A DNA stretch of 64,000 nucleotides from Brassica napus (taxonomy: Eukaryota; Streptophyta; Magnoliopsida; Brassicales; Brassicaceae). Positions 20,985-32,787 of the stretch are shown in pieces (position 1 is the first letter of the stretch; each line of letters opens with the position of its first letter). The position numbers and the translations under genes were made by a program. The stretch lies in NCBI RefSeq assembly GCF_020379485.1, contig NC_063450.1, forward strand, positions 44,916,681-44,980,680, written 5' to 3'. The notes under the pieces are model-generated. The model made no database searches, was not told the origin of the DNA, and saw only the letters and a program-made list of their open reading frames with translations.

Positions 20985-23903
20985 CAGGGGCGGTCGTACA
21001 CGGTTGACTACGGGGGCACGTGCCCCCTACTACTTTTGAAAAAAAAAATTATATATAGCTTCTAGTCAAAGGATCAAAGTCGAGACACAACTCTTGTAAG
21101 CATATCCTATATATAATTATGTATAACAAATATATTGTAGCCCATATAAAAGTACAAACACGTTTAGTTTTAAAAGCCCAATCAAAAACTAAAAGAAATT
21201 AATAATGGAAGCTGAAATTTTCCTAATTAACACCCACGTCTTCTTTCTTTTAGGTTTTACTAATTGATTTTTTTCTTAAACCAAAAAAAAACTAAACGCC
21301 GCATACATAGATTACGTCTAGCAATTTTTACAGAGAAGCTAAAAGGTAAAACTACATAAAAATTTGAATGATTTATGTGATTTAAGAAATCGTGAGAACT
21401 TATAAACTTTAGTATTGACTATTGTGATAACTTTTTTTTCAGAGACAACTTTGATGGAAAAATATTTCAAGCCTAAAAGAAAATTTGCATCTACTTCTGA
21501 GAACTCTGAAGATGATTTGCCTTCTTAAAAAAAAGACTCTAAAGATGATTTGGAGAATTTACCTACTGATCCTGGAGATAGAAAAAGGATAACTGAGTAT
21601 CTTCCGAATCAAAGAGACGAGGTAAGACGCAAATATCTTATGAGAGGTCCTTGTCAACCACGTGGTCATGAATTTCCTAAAACATTGTTTCAAGGTAAAC
21701 TGAGACGATTCAATCCCTCTTGGTTTGATCTCTATGGCGATTGGTTAGAATATAGTGTGAAAAAGGATAAAGCGTTTTGTTTGTTCTGCTACTTGTTTAG
21801 AGATTACACTGAAAACAAATGTGGAAGTGATGCATTTGTGACCAAAGGCTTTGATGACTGGAACAAGACAGAGAGATTACGTGATCATGTAGGAGCAGTG
21901 AATAGTTTTCACAATAGTGCATTGAAAAGGGCTGATTATCTGATGAAACCAGGACAATCAATTGTTTATGCTTTTTATAAGCAGAATGATGCGGCTAAAA
22001 ACGAATACAAGATCAGATTGAATGCTTCAATTGATGCTTGTAGGTATTTGTTAAGACAAGGACTCCCGTTTCGAGGTCATGATGAATCATTGGATTCAGT
22101 TAATAAGGGAAACTTTTTGGAGCTTCTGAAATATACTGCACAGCAAAATGAGCTTGTAAGTAAAGTTGTGTTAGAGAATGCTCCCAAAAACAACCAGATG
22201 GTGTCCCACAAAATTCAGACAGATATAGTTCATTGCTTTGCGGAAGAAGTTATTGAATCTATTATTAAAGAAGTTGGTCATGGTGTATTTTGCTTGTTGG
22301 TGGATGAATCTGCAGATGTTTCTGATAAAGAGCAAATGACGATAGTTTTTCGCTTTGTTGATACACACGGGATAGTTAAAGAAAGGTTTCTTGGTCTGAC
22401 TCATGTGAAAGAAACATCTTCTTTATCTCTGAAGAGTGTTGTTGATTTCTTGTTTGCTAAACATGGATTGAGTATGAAGAAGTTAAGAGGACAAGGTTAT
22501 GATGGAGCGAGTAATATGAAGGGTGAATTCAATGGGTTGAGAGCTCTAATTCTGAGAGAATGCAGTTCTGCATATTATGTCCATTGTTTTGCTCATCAGC
22601 TTCAGTTAGTTGTCGTTGCAGTTGCTCAGAAGCATTTTGAAGTTGGAGATTTTTTTTGATAAGATTGCTGTCTTGTTAAATGTGGTTGGAGCTTCTTATA
22701 AGAGGAAAGATATGGTTCGAGAAGACCACCGGAAAAAAAGTTGAGGAAAAAACTAAGAAAGGGGAAATTAAGACTGGAAAGGGATTAAACCAAGAGATTT
22801 CATTTCAAAGACCCGGTAAAACTCGTTGGGGTTCTCATTATAAAACATTGCTGCGGTTGGTTGATTTGTTTGCTTCTATCATCAAAGTGCTTGAGTATGT
22901 TGAAATCGATGGAAGTGATGGTATCAAAAGACGCCAAGCTAATGGTCTTCTCAAATACTTCCACACCTTTGATTTTGTGTTCTATTTACAATTGATGTTG
23001 CTTCTTCTTGGGATCACAAATAACTTGTCAAAGGCTCTTCAAAGGAAAGATCAAGACATTCTGAATGCTATGTCACTTGTGAAGTCCACCAAGCAACAAT
23101 TGTACAAGATCAGAGATGATGGATGGGAATCTCTGATCAAAAAAGTTTTTACCTTTTGTGAGAACTACAAGATTGAGTTCCTGGTTACGGATGATGAATT
23201 TGATTCAAAGAATTCAAGGAAAAGAAGCAATATAACCAATTTGCATCATTACAAGGTGGAGTGTTTTTACAGTGTATTGGATATGCAGATTCAAGAGTTT
23301 AATGACCGTTTTGATGAGGTAAACACAGAATTACTTGGCTGCATTGCTTCCTTGAGCCCCACTAATTCATTTCAGGAGTTTGATCAGTTAAAAGTTATGA
23401 GATTGTCTGAGTTCTATCCTGAGGATTTTGGTCATATCGAGCGGATAACTCTTGAACATCAACTAGGTCTTTATATTGACAATATTCGGGAAGATGAAAG
23501 ATTTTCTAATTTGAAGGATCTTGGAGATCTTGCATACATGATGGTGAAGACAAAGAAACATCTTTCACATCCTCAGGTTTATCGGCTTTTGAAACTAGTT
23601 TTGACTTTACCTGTTGCCACTGCTACAGTTGAAAGATGTTTTTCAGCGATGAAGATTGTGAAGACTAGCTTGCGGAACCGGATAAGTGATCAGTTTTTAA
23701 ATGATTGTGTTATTTGTTTTGTTGAAAAAGAATTGTTTGAGAAAGTAACAAATGAAGTAGTAGTGAAAAGATTCCAAACTATGGAATCTCGTAGGATAAA
23801 TTTGTAAGGTATTTTTTTGGTTATGAATTTTTTTTTATTTAAATGAGTTAGTTGTTAAAGAATTTGGTGCTCCCGATTAATACTAGTTTTGGATCCGCCA
23901 CTG
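20985..23903 (+). mobile_element. hAT transposon, 2.9 kb, with defective transposase
   Basis: Terminal inverted repeats CAGGGGCGG (left) and CCGCCACTG (right) are flanked by the perfect 8-bp duplication TCCTTATC at 20977-20984 and 23904-23911, the size typical of hAT elements. The interior codes a hAT transposase in one orientation (plus), now interrupted. The intact duplication and near-complete ORFs argue for a fairly recent insertion. Confidence 0.95.
21454..23807 (+). pseudogene. hAT transposase (TTF zinc finger / DUF4371 / hAT dimerisation), broken
   Basis: The reading frame opens at 21454 (MEKYFKPKRKF) and meets an in-frame TAA at 21526 beside an A-run, then continues in the same frame from 21550 to 22659. 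A second lesion is a frameshift at the T(8) run near 22650, after which coding resumes in another frame to 23807. Domains in order: TTF-type zinc finger (FCLFCYLF with flanking Trp residues), DUF4371 region with the catalytic-core neighbourhood LLVDESADVSDKEQM and GYDGASNMKG, and the C-terminal hAT dimerisation motif (LPVATATVERCFSAMKIVK). Related plant proteins are annotated as TTF-type zinc finger or ZMYM1-like. In function it would cut and paste hAT elements; as it stands it is not expected to make a full enzyme. No intron is needed to explain either break. Confidence 0.92.
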
Positions 23904-23911
23904 TCCTTATC

Positions 23912-26355
23912 ACAAGCCTTTTGTTACCGGTTTTTGTGTTTTCTGTGGGACCCAAGGGTTGAAAACCCCTTTTGTAACATGCGTAGTTGATGCTAAGTAT
24001 TACATTGATATGCCAAGAATACTATACCCAATGATACGTCTTTAACCTCGTTTACGGAATTATCTTGAGGGTCTTGTTATTTACCATGAGAAAGTTTATT
24101 TTTTGAAACAATTAAAAACATGATAAACAGTTCTATATGCATCATAAAAACTAGATGCTAGATAATATCAAAGACATCCCGCTCACCATATACAACTAAT
24201 TGATCTAACATATTATTTAACGAAGTAGCATAGTTAACTATACGGATGCAACTGACATTTTGGCTAACCCATGCAGAATTATTTACTTGAATATCTTCCA
24301 TGATTAATTTGGCTAACATTTAATCAACCTTTAACATTTAATCAACCTTTAATGTAGTTAACATACCTTAGCTATAGACAGTTTCAAATTCTGTAATTTT
24401 CCACATATGTAAACGAATAAAAAATTTAGACAAGTTGGTCTTAAGCCATCGCCATCACAACTCGGACTAGATACCAGAATCAAATGATTTAAGAAAAATA
24501 TCCAAGTTTTCAATATGTGATATCAACGAATCATAACATCCACAACTCTTTTATTTATTTCGCCTACAAGACAAGAGAATTGAAAAACAAAAAAGTGAAA
24601 ACATAACACAAAGAGCTAAAGACGGTGTCGTTCATTATCTACTACAGTACACGATGGCCTAAGTAACTTCTTCTTCTTCCTTTTGTCTTTTGGTTCTGAG
24701 CCGTCGTTTTCGGGTCTGGACGTCAGTAAATGTGGAAGGATCATGCTGAGACAGAAAATGACATGTCCTTGTGAGAGACAACACCAAAAGGAGTAAAAAC
24801 CACCAAAAAAGTAAATCGGGTAAATTTTACTACATGCATTACTAGTGTACTCAAACCCATATATATATATATATATATATCATGCATGTATATACACACT
24901 GACATAATACATTACTGCTCTTGCTTTTTGTATTATTGATGCAGGAGTTGGCTGCACTTTAAAACACTGATGAAACTACCCGTTTCTCTCGGTGTTTTAC
25001 TGTTACACATCAAAACTATTCATCATATTTCGAGTTTCATATAAGATAAAAAAACATATATCATATAAGGTTTTTATATGGCAAGACAAGGATTGGCTTT
25101 TATATATGGATATGGGAAAAGACGTACCCATAAGGTAGACAAATTAATTTACTTGATTCTGTTTGTTGAATTTTAGTTTGTAAGATTCATTTGGATTCCT
25201 ATCTTTGTCAGGAAGTGAAATAGCCTCGAGTTGGATTTGGAGGAGACAAAGGGGGGGAAGGTATGAACCTGCCAAAGGAAGAGAAAAGTTACTGTATGGA
25301 ATAGTGAAGTGCCTTTTTTTTAATGAAGTGCCTTTTTTTTAATGAAGTGCCTTTAACTGTCAGGAGAGAGCAATAAGCAAAGGGGACACACATTGAGTAA
25401 AAAAAATTATTGCAGATAATGTTTTCTCAGCTTTGACTTTGAAAATAAAGCAATCCCATGACTTCAACAGTACTCAATGCATTATGCCAATGCAATGGAA
25501 TGGCTGAGATCACTGGCTTTTAAGATCAGAAAATTTATACATAACATGTGAATACATATAAATCCCAGGCATTTACTTGCTCCTCCATTTTTTCCAGTAG
25601 CACCTTTGATCTTACAAGTATTGAACTCTCAGAGATGTTAAATGAGTAAAACATTCACAAGTCAGAGTCAGTTATATATCCGTTTCAGTTACAAGCTAAT
25701 CAAATTAATAATTGATTCATCAAGTTATCTCTTAATATCTATATGAAAAGACTCAGATAAACTAAAGTGACAATATGATCTTTCGCTTTATGGATGAAAC
25801 AAAAGAAAGATGATTGACATGAGAAGATAATTCAGCATCCCATTGGATAAATTTTAGACGCAAGCTTTCTTTTATGCTACAGCATTAGTCCAAAGAATAT
25901 TAAACACTGTACTGAATATGAAGTAGTTCATATCCACATTTTTTTTTTTGTGCACGAGTTCATCATATATATCCTCTAAACTACGTTATTGGCATCTCAA
26001 AAACTGATCCAATAAAAGACCAAATATATAAAGATAATATGCTGCTACAAAATGTGACCTAAAGAACCCACAAACTAAGCCACACATATATTAATATTGT
26101 ATATTCATGGAAAACTCGATTTATATTATATATAGCAAAATGCTAGTTGTCTTGCTCTCTTGACTGTACTAGAGATATCAAAAGAATAATAATGGCGTTA
26201 TGATTGTTCACAGATCACAGTCCAGCTTCAGGTTCACAGAATATTTTACACCAACAAGTAATCGTCGAATAATCATCACAAAAATCAGACCAGATTGATG
26301 TGTCATGGAAACCTATTGTAAATCTCGAACTCGAAGTTGTAGAGATCAAGTAAAA
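23912..26355. other. Intergenic AT-rich sequence with short tandem duplications
   Basis: Contains an 18-bp tandem duplication AACATTTAATCAACCTTT (24315-24350), an (AT)n tract (about 24859-24881) and a 22-bp GAAGTGCCTTTTTTTT-type tandem (about 25306-25354). One small minus-strand ORF is noted separately. No other gene recognised. Confidence 0.5.
24616..24744 (-). CDS. Possible small ORF, 42 residues, basic
   Basis: A 42-residue frame starting MILPHLLTSRPENDGSEPKD and containing KDKRKKKK, preceded by an acceptor-like TTTTCTGTCTCAG. The island is less AT-rich than its surroundings. No known peptide family is recognised and there is no signal peptide. It may be the last exon of an unrecognised gene, or chance. 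Confidence 0.2.
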   Translation of the reverse strand: MILPHLLTSRPENDGSEPKDKRKKKKLLRPSCTVVDNERHRL

Positions 26356-26362
26356 AGATAGA

Positions 26363-26500
26363 AGATTTAAGAAAGGCCCAACTGTGAGTCTTTGTGAGAT
26401 TTAAGAGAAACCCAACCTTAAGTCTTAGTGGGCCGAACCTAACAGCCAGATGGGAGATATAAGAGAGGCCCAACTTTGAGTATTCGTGGGCCGAACTAAA
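26363..26500 (+). promoter_or_regulatory. Threefold imperfect repeat with Site II (GGCCCA/TGGGCC) elements
   Basis: Three diverged copies of a block of about 45 bp reading roughly AAGARRGGCCCAACTTTGAGT...GTGGGCCGAAC. Site II cores stand at 26375-26380, 26429-26434, 26467-26472 and 26487-26492. Site II elements are TCP-binding sites found in promoters of growth-related and translation genes. They lie less than 200 bp upstream of the likely transcript start of the G3BP-like gene, so they probably drive it. Confidence 0.6.
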
Positions 26501-26655
26501 CTAAACTAAACTGAACTGAAACTTGGTAACTAAACTAGTTTGGTTCCATCTCACACACTCTATTTTCTCCGTCTGTCGCTGTCTCGCTCGTCCTTGCTCT
26601 GTTTCCCAGCTTCTGCAGCAGATCTCTCTTTGTCCTCTCCCTCCTTTAGATCACT

Positions 26656-27387
26656 GTAAGTACAAACCACACTTCATTTCCTCTTTCGATCTCCTTTCCT
26701 TTTTTTTTTTTTTCTATCTTTCTCGATTTGGTCGAAGTTATAAATAAAAACTTATTTACCGAGATTTGATCTGACCAATTCGTTCATTTACTTTTCTTCT
26801 CGATTCATTTATTACAAAACATCATTAGCTCAATTATTATTGTTTGTTTCTCGGTTTCTGAATTAATGCTGTTCTTGTAGAAGTGTTCTGATCCCTTAAT
26901 TCATTGTAGGGTTTTGTGTTTGTGTGAGCTAAGTGTTACATCTAGAACAGTGAAATCTCAAGACTCTATTAGATCGTTGACTTTTCACCTGAGTTCTAAT
27001 AAATCAGATCATTCTTAATGTTATTTGATCAAAAGTAAATTAAATTTACAAATCTAATTACCAAATCAGAGAAAGGTTTTGTTCTTCTCCCTGAATCAAA
27101 TCTCAACAATGGCTCTGAGGTTAGAATCAAATGAATACATCATTGTTAAATGTTCAATTCAACTCGTGTTTTTGTACGTGGAACATGAGTTTCAGTGTTT
27201 CACAACTTGAGTTGATTTTTTGTAGTAAGTCCTTTTTGGCCTTTTCAGTGGATTTAGTTTATGGAGTTCTTTTTATCATTTAATATTTGGATATAATAAA
27301 CCTTCAAATTTTTTTTTTTTTTAAACCGTTATAAAGAGCATAAAATTTTGTTTAATAATATACTCTCACTGTATTATATGTATATAG
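26656..27387 (+). other. Large 5' UTR intron of the G3BP-like gene
   Basis: The donor GTAAGTACA follows a leader rich in TCTC, and the acceptor TATATAG lies directly before the start codon at 27388. It holds T-rich tracts and no coding sequence. A long leader intron ending right at the ATG is common in highly expressed plant genes. Inferred from splice-site pattern. Confidence 0.65.
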
Positions 27388-29266
27388 ATGGCACAGCAGG
27401 AAGCTAGCCCTTCCCCTGGCGCTGAGGTTGTTGGCCGCGCCTTTGTGGAGCAATACTATCACATTCTCCACCAGTCTCCCGGTTTAGTTCACCGGTTTTA
27501 TCAGGATTCCAGCTTGTTAACCAGACCTGATGCGACCGGTGCTGTGACTACTGTCACAACTATGCTAGTGAGATTTATGCTCTTTACTTTATTTATTAAC
27601 TCAACTTTTATATGTTGTTAGATTAAACTTGATTTTACTTTTGATATTTTTTTTTTTTTTTTTGTTCAGGCGATCAACGATAAGATCCTGTCATTGAAAT
27701 ACGAAGAGTACACTGCCGAGATAGAAACTGCGGATGCTCAGGAGTCTCATGAGAGAGGCGTCATCGTCCTGGTGACGGGACGTTTAACCGGGAACGATAA
27801 CGTGAGGAAGAAGTTCAGCCAAACTTTCTTCTTGGCTCCACAGGACAAGGGCTACTTTGTCTTGAACGACGTGTTTCGCTTCCTCGAGGAAAATAAGGTG
27901 ACAACGCAAGCCATCAATGGAACAACCACCAGAGATGTTCACACTCCTGTGGAACCAGAACGTGTTGTTGTCAGTCGCGAGGCCGAGGTGGAGCCAGAGC
28001 CAGTTGCTACTATTGAGGAGGAGGAAGATCTTGACAGTGTGGCGGAGGTGTACGATCCTTCTGATAAAGATGAAGGAGTTGTTGTTGACGCTGAGCCTAT
28101 CGAACCTCCAGCGCAAATAAGTCACAGTGAGGTTCCATCACTGCCTCAGGGAGATGCTCCTAAGCATTCATATGCTTCAATCGTGAGTCTTATCTGCTTC
28201 ATTAATCATTTTTGTTTTATAGTAATACGTTACAAGTCTTCTTTGTGTGTTTTTCAACAGCTCAAACTGATGAAAAGCGGTCCAGCACCAACAACACAAG
28301 TTGCTCGGAGCAAGCCAAGAGCAGCAGCTCCTGTCGTTACCAAACCGAAGCCAGCTGCTCCTCCTGCTGAGCCTGCAGCAGCAGCACCAGAGAATGTTCC
28401 AAACAGTAGCAATGTTGATGTTGAAGGTCGGTTAAAAAAAAACTTTTTCATTTTTCTGCTTGAATATTGAAGAGACCCTTTGGATATTTGATTTGATTTT
28501 GTTTGTTTGTTGTCAGATGATGGACATTCGATTTATGTTCGAAACTTAACTTTCGACACTACACCAACACAGCTTGAAGAGGTGTTCAAGAGCTTTGGTG
28601 CTATCAAGCATGAAGGGATTCAAGTCAGAAGCAATAAGGTTTGATATATAGTTATACAAATCTCTTCAAAAAAAAAGGGACCAAAACACTCTTTCCTTAC
28701 ACGTTGTTTGTGTGACTCTTCAGCAGCAAGGTTTCTGTTTTGGTTTTGTGGAGTTTGAAACGGCTAGCGGGAAGCAAAGTGCTCTCGAGGTAAATAAAAC
28801 CATAGCCGTTCTTATAGCCTTGTTGGAGTTAAAAGTCTTGACTCTTTTGGTTGGTAGGCCTCACCGGTTACAATTGGTGATCGTCAAGCTGTTTTAGAGG
28901 AGAAGAAAACAAACAGTCGAGGTAACAAAGAAAAAATGAGAGACCTGATGATCCTCAAGAAAAAGATGGTTTTGGTGAAGAGTTTGTGTGTAATATGAAA
29001 GTTGGGTTTAATCTTTTGTAGGAGGAGGTAACAATGGAGGTGGAAGGGGTAGGTACTTTGGGGGAAGAGGAGGCTTCAGAAACGAGAGTTTCAAAGGAGG
29101 ACGTGGTGGAGGAGGAGGAAGAGGAGGCTATGGAAGAGGTGAATATTCCGGTAGACCAAGGAGTTCAAACCCTCGGAACAATGGAGAAGGTTACCAAAGG
29201 GTTCCTCAAAACGGAGGGAGTGGAAGAGGAGGACATGGTGGGCCTCGCGGTGGTGCTTCATCTTAA
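27388..29266 (+). CDS. G3BP-like protein: NTF2 domain plus RRM plus RGG tail
   Basis: Seven exons (27388-27567, 27670-28182, 28261-28426, 28517-28638, 28724-28789, 28858-28921, 29022-29266) give 451 residues. An NTF2-like domain covers about residues 10-125 (VGRAFVEQYYHILHQSP to GYFVLNDVFRF). An acidic Pro/Glu-rich linker follows (EPEPVATIEEEEDLD), then an Ala/Pro stretch. One RRM spans about 287-365 with RNP2 SIYVRNLTFD and RNP1 GFCFGFVEFE. The tail is Gly/Arg-rich. This is the domain order of animal G3BP, a stress-granule scaffold. It corresponds to AT5G60980; plant relatives join stress granules and affect immunity. It would act in the cytoplasm, binding mRNA through the RRM and RGG regions and partner proteins through NTF2. 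It converges on RH10. Confidence 0.93.
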
Positions 29267-29500
29267 CTTTGCATGTAACGGCATCCTCCTCCATAAGAGG
29301 ATAGTTTTTTTTTATTTTTGTTTTGCACCTTTTCTATTCTTTTTGCTTGCCGTTACTTGAGAGTTGAGTTTGATAGTAGTATTTGTTTTCTTGGTCGGTT
29401 TTTCATCCTTTCTTTTAAGTCTTCTTTAGAACCTTTCTTCATAAACATTCAATTTCATAAAAGTCCATTATAAAGTTGTGTTCTTTTTCCTTTTGTTGTG

Positions 29501-29682
29501 GCAAGTTGTGTTCTTGTTGCAAACATGGTCTTAGCTGTTTAACTTAAGCAAGAACAAAGGAAGTAGAGTAGATAAAATAATGCAAGTTGTGTTCTTGATG
29601 CAAACATGTTCTTAGATGTTTAGCTTAAGCAAGAACACAGGGAAGTACGATGCAAGTTGTGTTCTTGTTGCGAACATGTTCT
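29501..29682. repeat. Minisatellite, three copies of about 70-80 bp
   Basis: GCAAGTTGTGTTCTTG starts at 29501, 29582 and 29652. The units continue through TGCAAACATG and, in the first two, AAGCAAGAACA. The array fills the gap between the convergent G3BP-like and RH10 genes, in or just beyond their 3' UTRs. Confidence 0.85.
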
Positions 29683-29858
29683 GATTTGTTAATTTCATTA
29701 GGTAATTAACCAAATTAAGAACAAAACCAAATGTAGCTTAGCCACAAGGAATAGAGAGACCAGAGCTTTCAAGTTCTTTAAGTTAACATGGCAAATATCT
29801 CGGATACAAAAAAGTTCAAAATGTTTATTATTAGAAAACAATACAAAGAGAGAGCAGT

Positions 29859-32392
29859 TTATCGTTTGAACTTCTTGGAAGATTTCTTGTCCCTGTTACC
29901 TCCTTTGTTACCACCTTTGTTACCATCCAAGAACCTCTCACTCTCTTCATCATCTTCTCCTCTTCTCTTCTTCCTACCTCCTGATTCTTTCATATTCTGC
30001 AACAGAGATTGCCAAAAGAACACCCATATTCTAAGATTAGAAAGCAAACGAGATTTAACCTTTTAAACAGTATCAATGCAAAGTAAAAAATACCATTGCG
30101 GATAACTTTTTGGCTTCTGAGACTCTCTCCAACAATGACAAGACTTCGTCCTCCTCAGCTGGATACTCAGGCAGCTTCTTGCCTGAACGTAGAAACATTG
30201 TCAAATCTCTTTTATCCAATGAGAGAAAGAAAATTAAATTGCAACTTGTAGAATTATTTTACTTACCTATGAGTTTTTCAATTTGCAAGTACCATTCGAG
30301 TTCATACTGGTTTACAAGTGATATCCCAACACCAGAACGTCCAGCACGAGCTGTTCTTCCAACTCTATGGATGTAATCCTATATGACAAAAACATGGAAT
30401 GTGAATGTTTGTTACTTCTCAAGATCACTGAGCTATAAGAAACAAGAAAAGAATGAGACTAACCTTTGAATTTGTGGGAATGTCGTAATTAATAACCATA
30501 TCAACAGATGGGATATCGAGCCCTCTGCTAGCCACATCAGTGCAAACCAAGATGTTACATTCCCCTGCTTTGAACTTATTCAACGCTCCTAATCTCTTTG
30601 ACTGGTGGATATTTGGAAAAGAATTGAGAAAAATTTAAAGAGAATTGCAACAGTCATGAAACCATTAGAGATTGGAGCAGGTCATTAACCTGAGTCATCT
30701 GACCACTGATAGGAATGGCTCTAAAACCAAGGCTCCGAAGCATCAAAGCCATAAAACGAGTACCGTCACAAGTTCGGGTGAATATCATCGATGTTGAGTC
30801 AGGCATTTCGGTCAGAATGTACACAAGGTAGCAGTCCTGATTAAAAAAATAATAATTACAAGTTCATTATATATTCAAAGAAGTTAAAAGTCTCCAATGT
30901 GTTTGCTGTTATCTATATATATATATATCTATCAGGCTGTTGTAGTGAAAATAAGGTACCTTGTATTTAGCAGGAACAAACCGATACTGCTGTTTTAGAG
31001 TATCAACTGTGGAGTATTTGGAGGCAGCCTCAATCTGGAGGCAAACAACAAACATTAAAATAATGTTATACCTAGGGAACTATGATTGCTGCAATAAGAA
31101 AAATAATTGAAGTTAATTTAGTGATTCCCATACCTTCACAGGATTCCTTAAGCATGCTCTTTGAAGTTTCCGAACCTACAAGGCCAAAAACAGATTCAGT
31201 CACTTTATGAGACTTCCACACCACCAAAAGAGATACGTTTAGATCGATAAATCACACACTGTCAAGCAAGGTCTCTACCTTTTTAGTCATAGTTGCTGAA
31301 AAGAGATACGTTTTACGGTCACGAGGGATCTCTTCCAAAATCTGATTAAGAGATTTCTCAAAATCTTCATTCAGCAGTCTATCTGCTTCATCAAGAACCT
31401 GATAAAAAAAATGTGAAAGTAGATTTTTAAAACAGATGCGAACAAAGAACAGCCTATATTATACCAAAACGAAAAAGAAAAGCTTAAAAATTTACCAGAT
31501 ATTTCAACGTCTTGAGAGAAAAGCCTTTAGTGTCAGACATGTGATCCCATAGACGACCAGGTGTTGCAACCTATAAAACAAGATTCACTCCCGTTAAGTG
31601 ACTGCAGACACTCAAACAAATATAGAAAACAATTTCAGAAAATAAACCATACAATAACATGAGGCCGTTTTCCAAGAGCAATAGTTTGCTGCATCCTGTC
31701 AATACCTCCAACAAGCTGGAAAAAAAATCAAGAAACATATTCAGTTTGAAACCCCATTTGTAGAACAAAGATTTCAACCATAGTAAGTAAAACCATCAGC
31801 TTACCACAGCACATCTAAGACTTATATCAGATCCTAGAGCTTCAAACTGCTCAGCAATCTGGATTGCTAGCTCTCTGGACAGAAGACAAAAAAAAAAGAA
31901 GAACAAATTAAATCCAACAAGAATAAGAATAATCTCCCCACACTAGAAGAAACTAAGGAAAGTGAATCAAACCTAGTTGGAGACAAAACACAGGCGAAGA
32001 AGGCAGGATCAGGTCTACGTCCTTTCTTAGGCTCAGCATCATTAACAAACTGAAGAAGTGCTTGCAATATCGGCAACGCAAAGGCTCCGGTTTTACCAGA
32101 GCCGGTCTGCGCAAGTCCAATTACATCTTTCCCTGAAACGAGACATCATCATTCACATTAGACTCAATGATTGACCCTAATACTCACAAAGTTTCAAACT
32201 TTCTAGTCTCTCGCAAAGACCGTAAACAAACCTCAAAATAAATACAAAAACTTTACCTTCAAGAGCATAAGGAAGAGCTTCAGTTTGAATCTTAGTAGGG
32301 TTCTTCCATCCCAGCCTCTCGCAAGCTTTCACAAGCTCCTCACGCACACCAAGCTCTTCAAACGTCTTCACCACTTCGTTCTCTTCCTCCAT
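29859..32392 (-). CDS. RH10: DEAD-box RNA helicase RH10 (DDX47/Rrp3 family)
   Basis: Thirteen exons read downward (32392-32257, 32132-31973, 31874-31805, 31715-31653, 31570-31496, 31398-31279, 31175-31134, 31034-30960, 30836-30690, 30601-30464, 30378-30267, 30182-30094, 29996-29859) join to 454 residues, about the length of Arabidopsis RH10 (AT5G60990). Motifs in order: Q motif ([12 protein letters not shown]...NPTKIQ), motif [31 protein letters not shown] in [12 protein letters not shown] in [29 protein letters not shown] and [13 protein letters not shown]. The C terminus is basic ([18 protein letters not shown]) with GGNK repeats. The family unwinds pre-ribosomal RNA in the nucleolus during 18S rRNA maturation in yeast and humans; the same role here is inference. 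The start MEEENEVV fits the Q-motif spacing. Confidence 0.94.
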
Positions 32393-32787
32393 TCTCAATA
32401 CCCACCACCAAATTCGCGCGTGAATAAGAGTGCTCGCGTGTGTAGGACTTCCGGGGACGAAGTGCAGTACAAAGTTTAGAGCTTTAGACCAATCCAGCAG
32501 CGTTAAGCAAATCGGCGCGAGTTCTAGAGAAAAAGCAGAGGCGAATGTGTTGGCGACGAAGGGTTTTGGTTTTAGTAGCCTAACTGGGCCTATCAATAAA
32601 TATATTTCCAAAGGCCCAATAGATTCATAACACTATATCTCACTTGCTAGTGTGAAGCAGACAGAGATTACCAAGGAATCCAGTTCAATAATGTTACTCA
32701 AAAGCTGCAGAGAAGCTTATAGTATATTACAAGCAAAGTTGTGGAACTTTTAGGCAAAATAGAGTCATAACATGTGAAACTTGAAAA

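Noticed and set aside
27784..28125. A 113-codon minus-strand frame
   Set aside because: It is antisense to exon 2 of the G3BP-like gene, which codes the NTF2 domain and acidic linker in a conserved frame.
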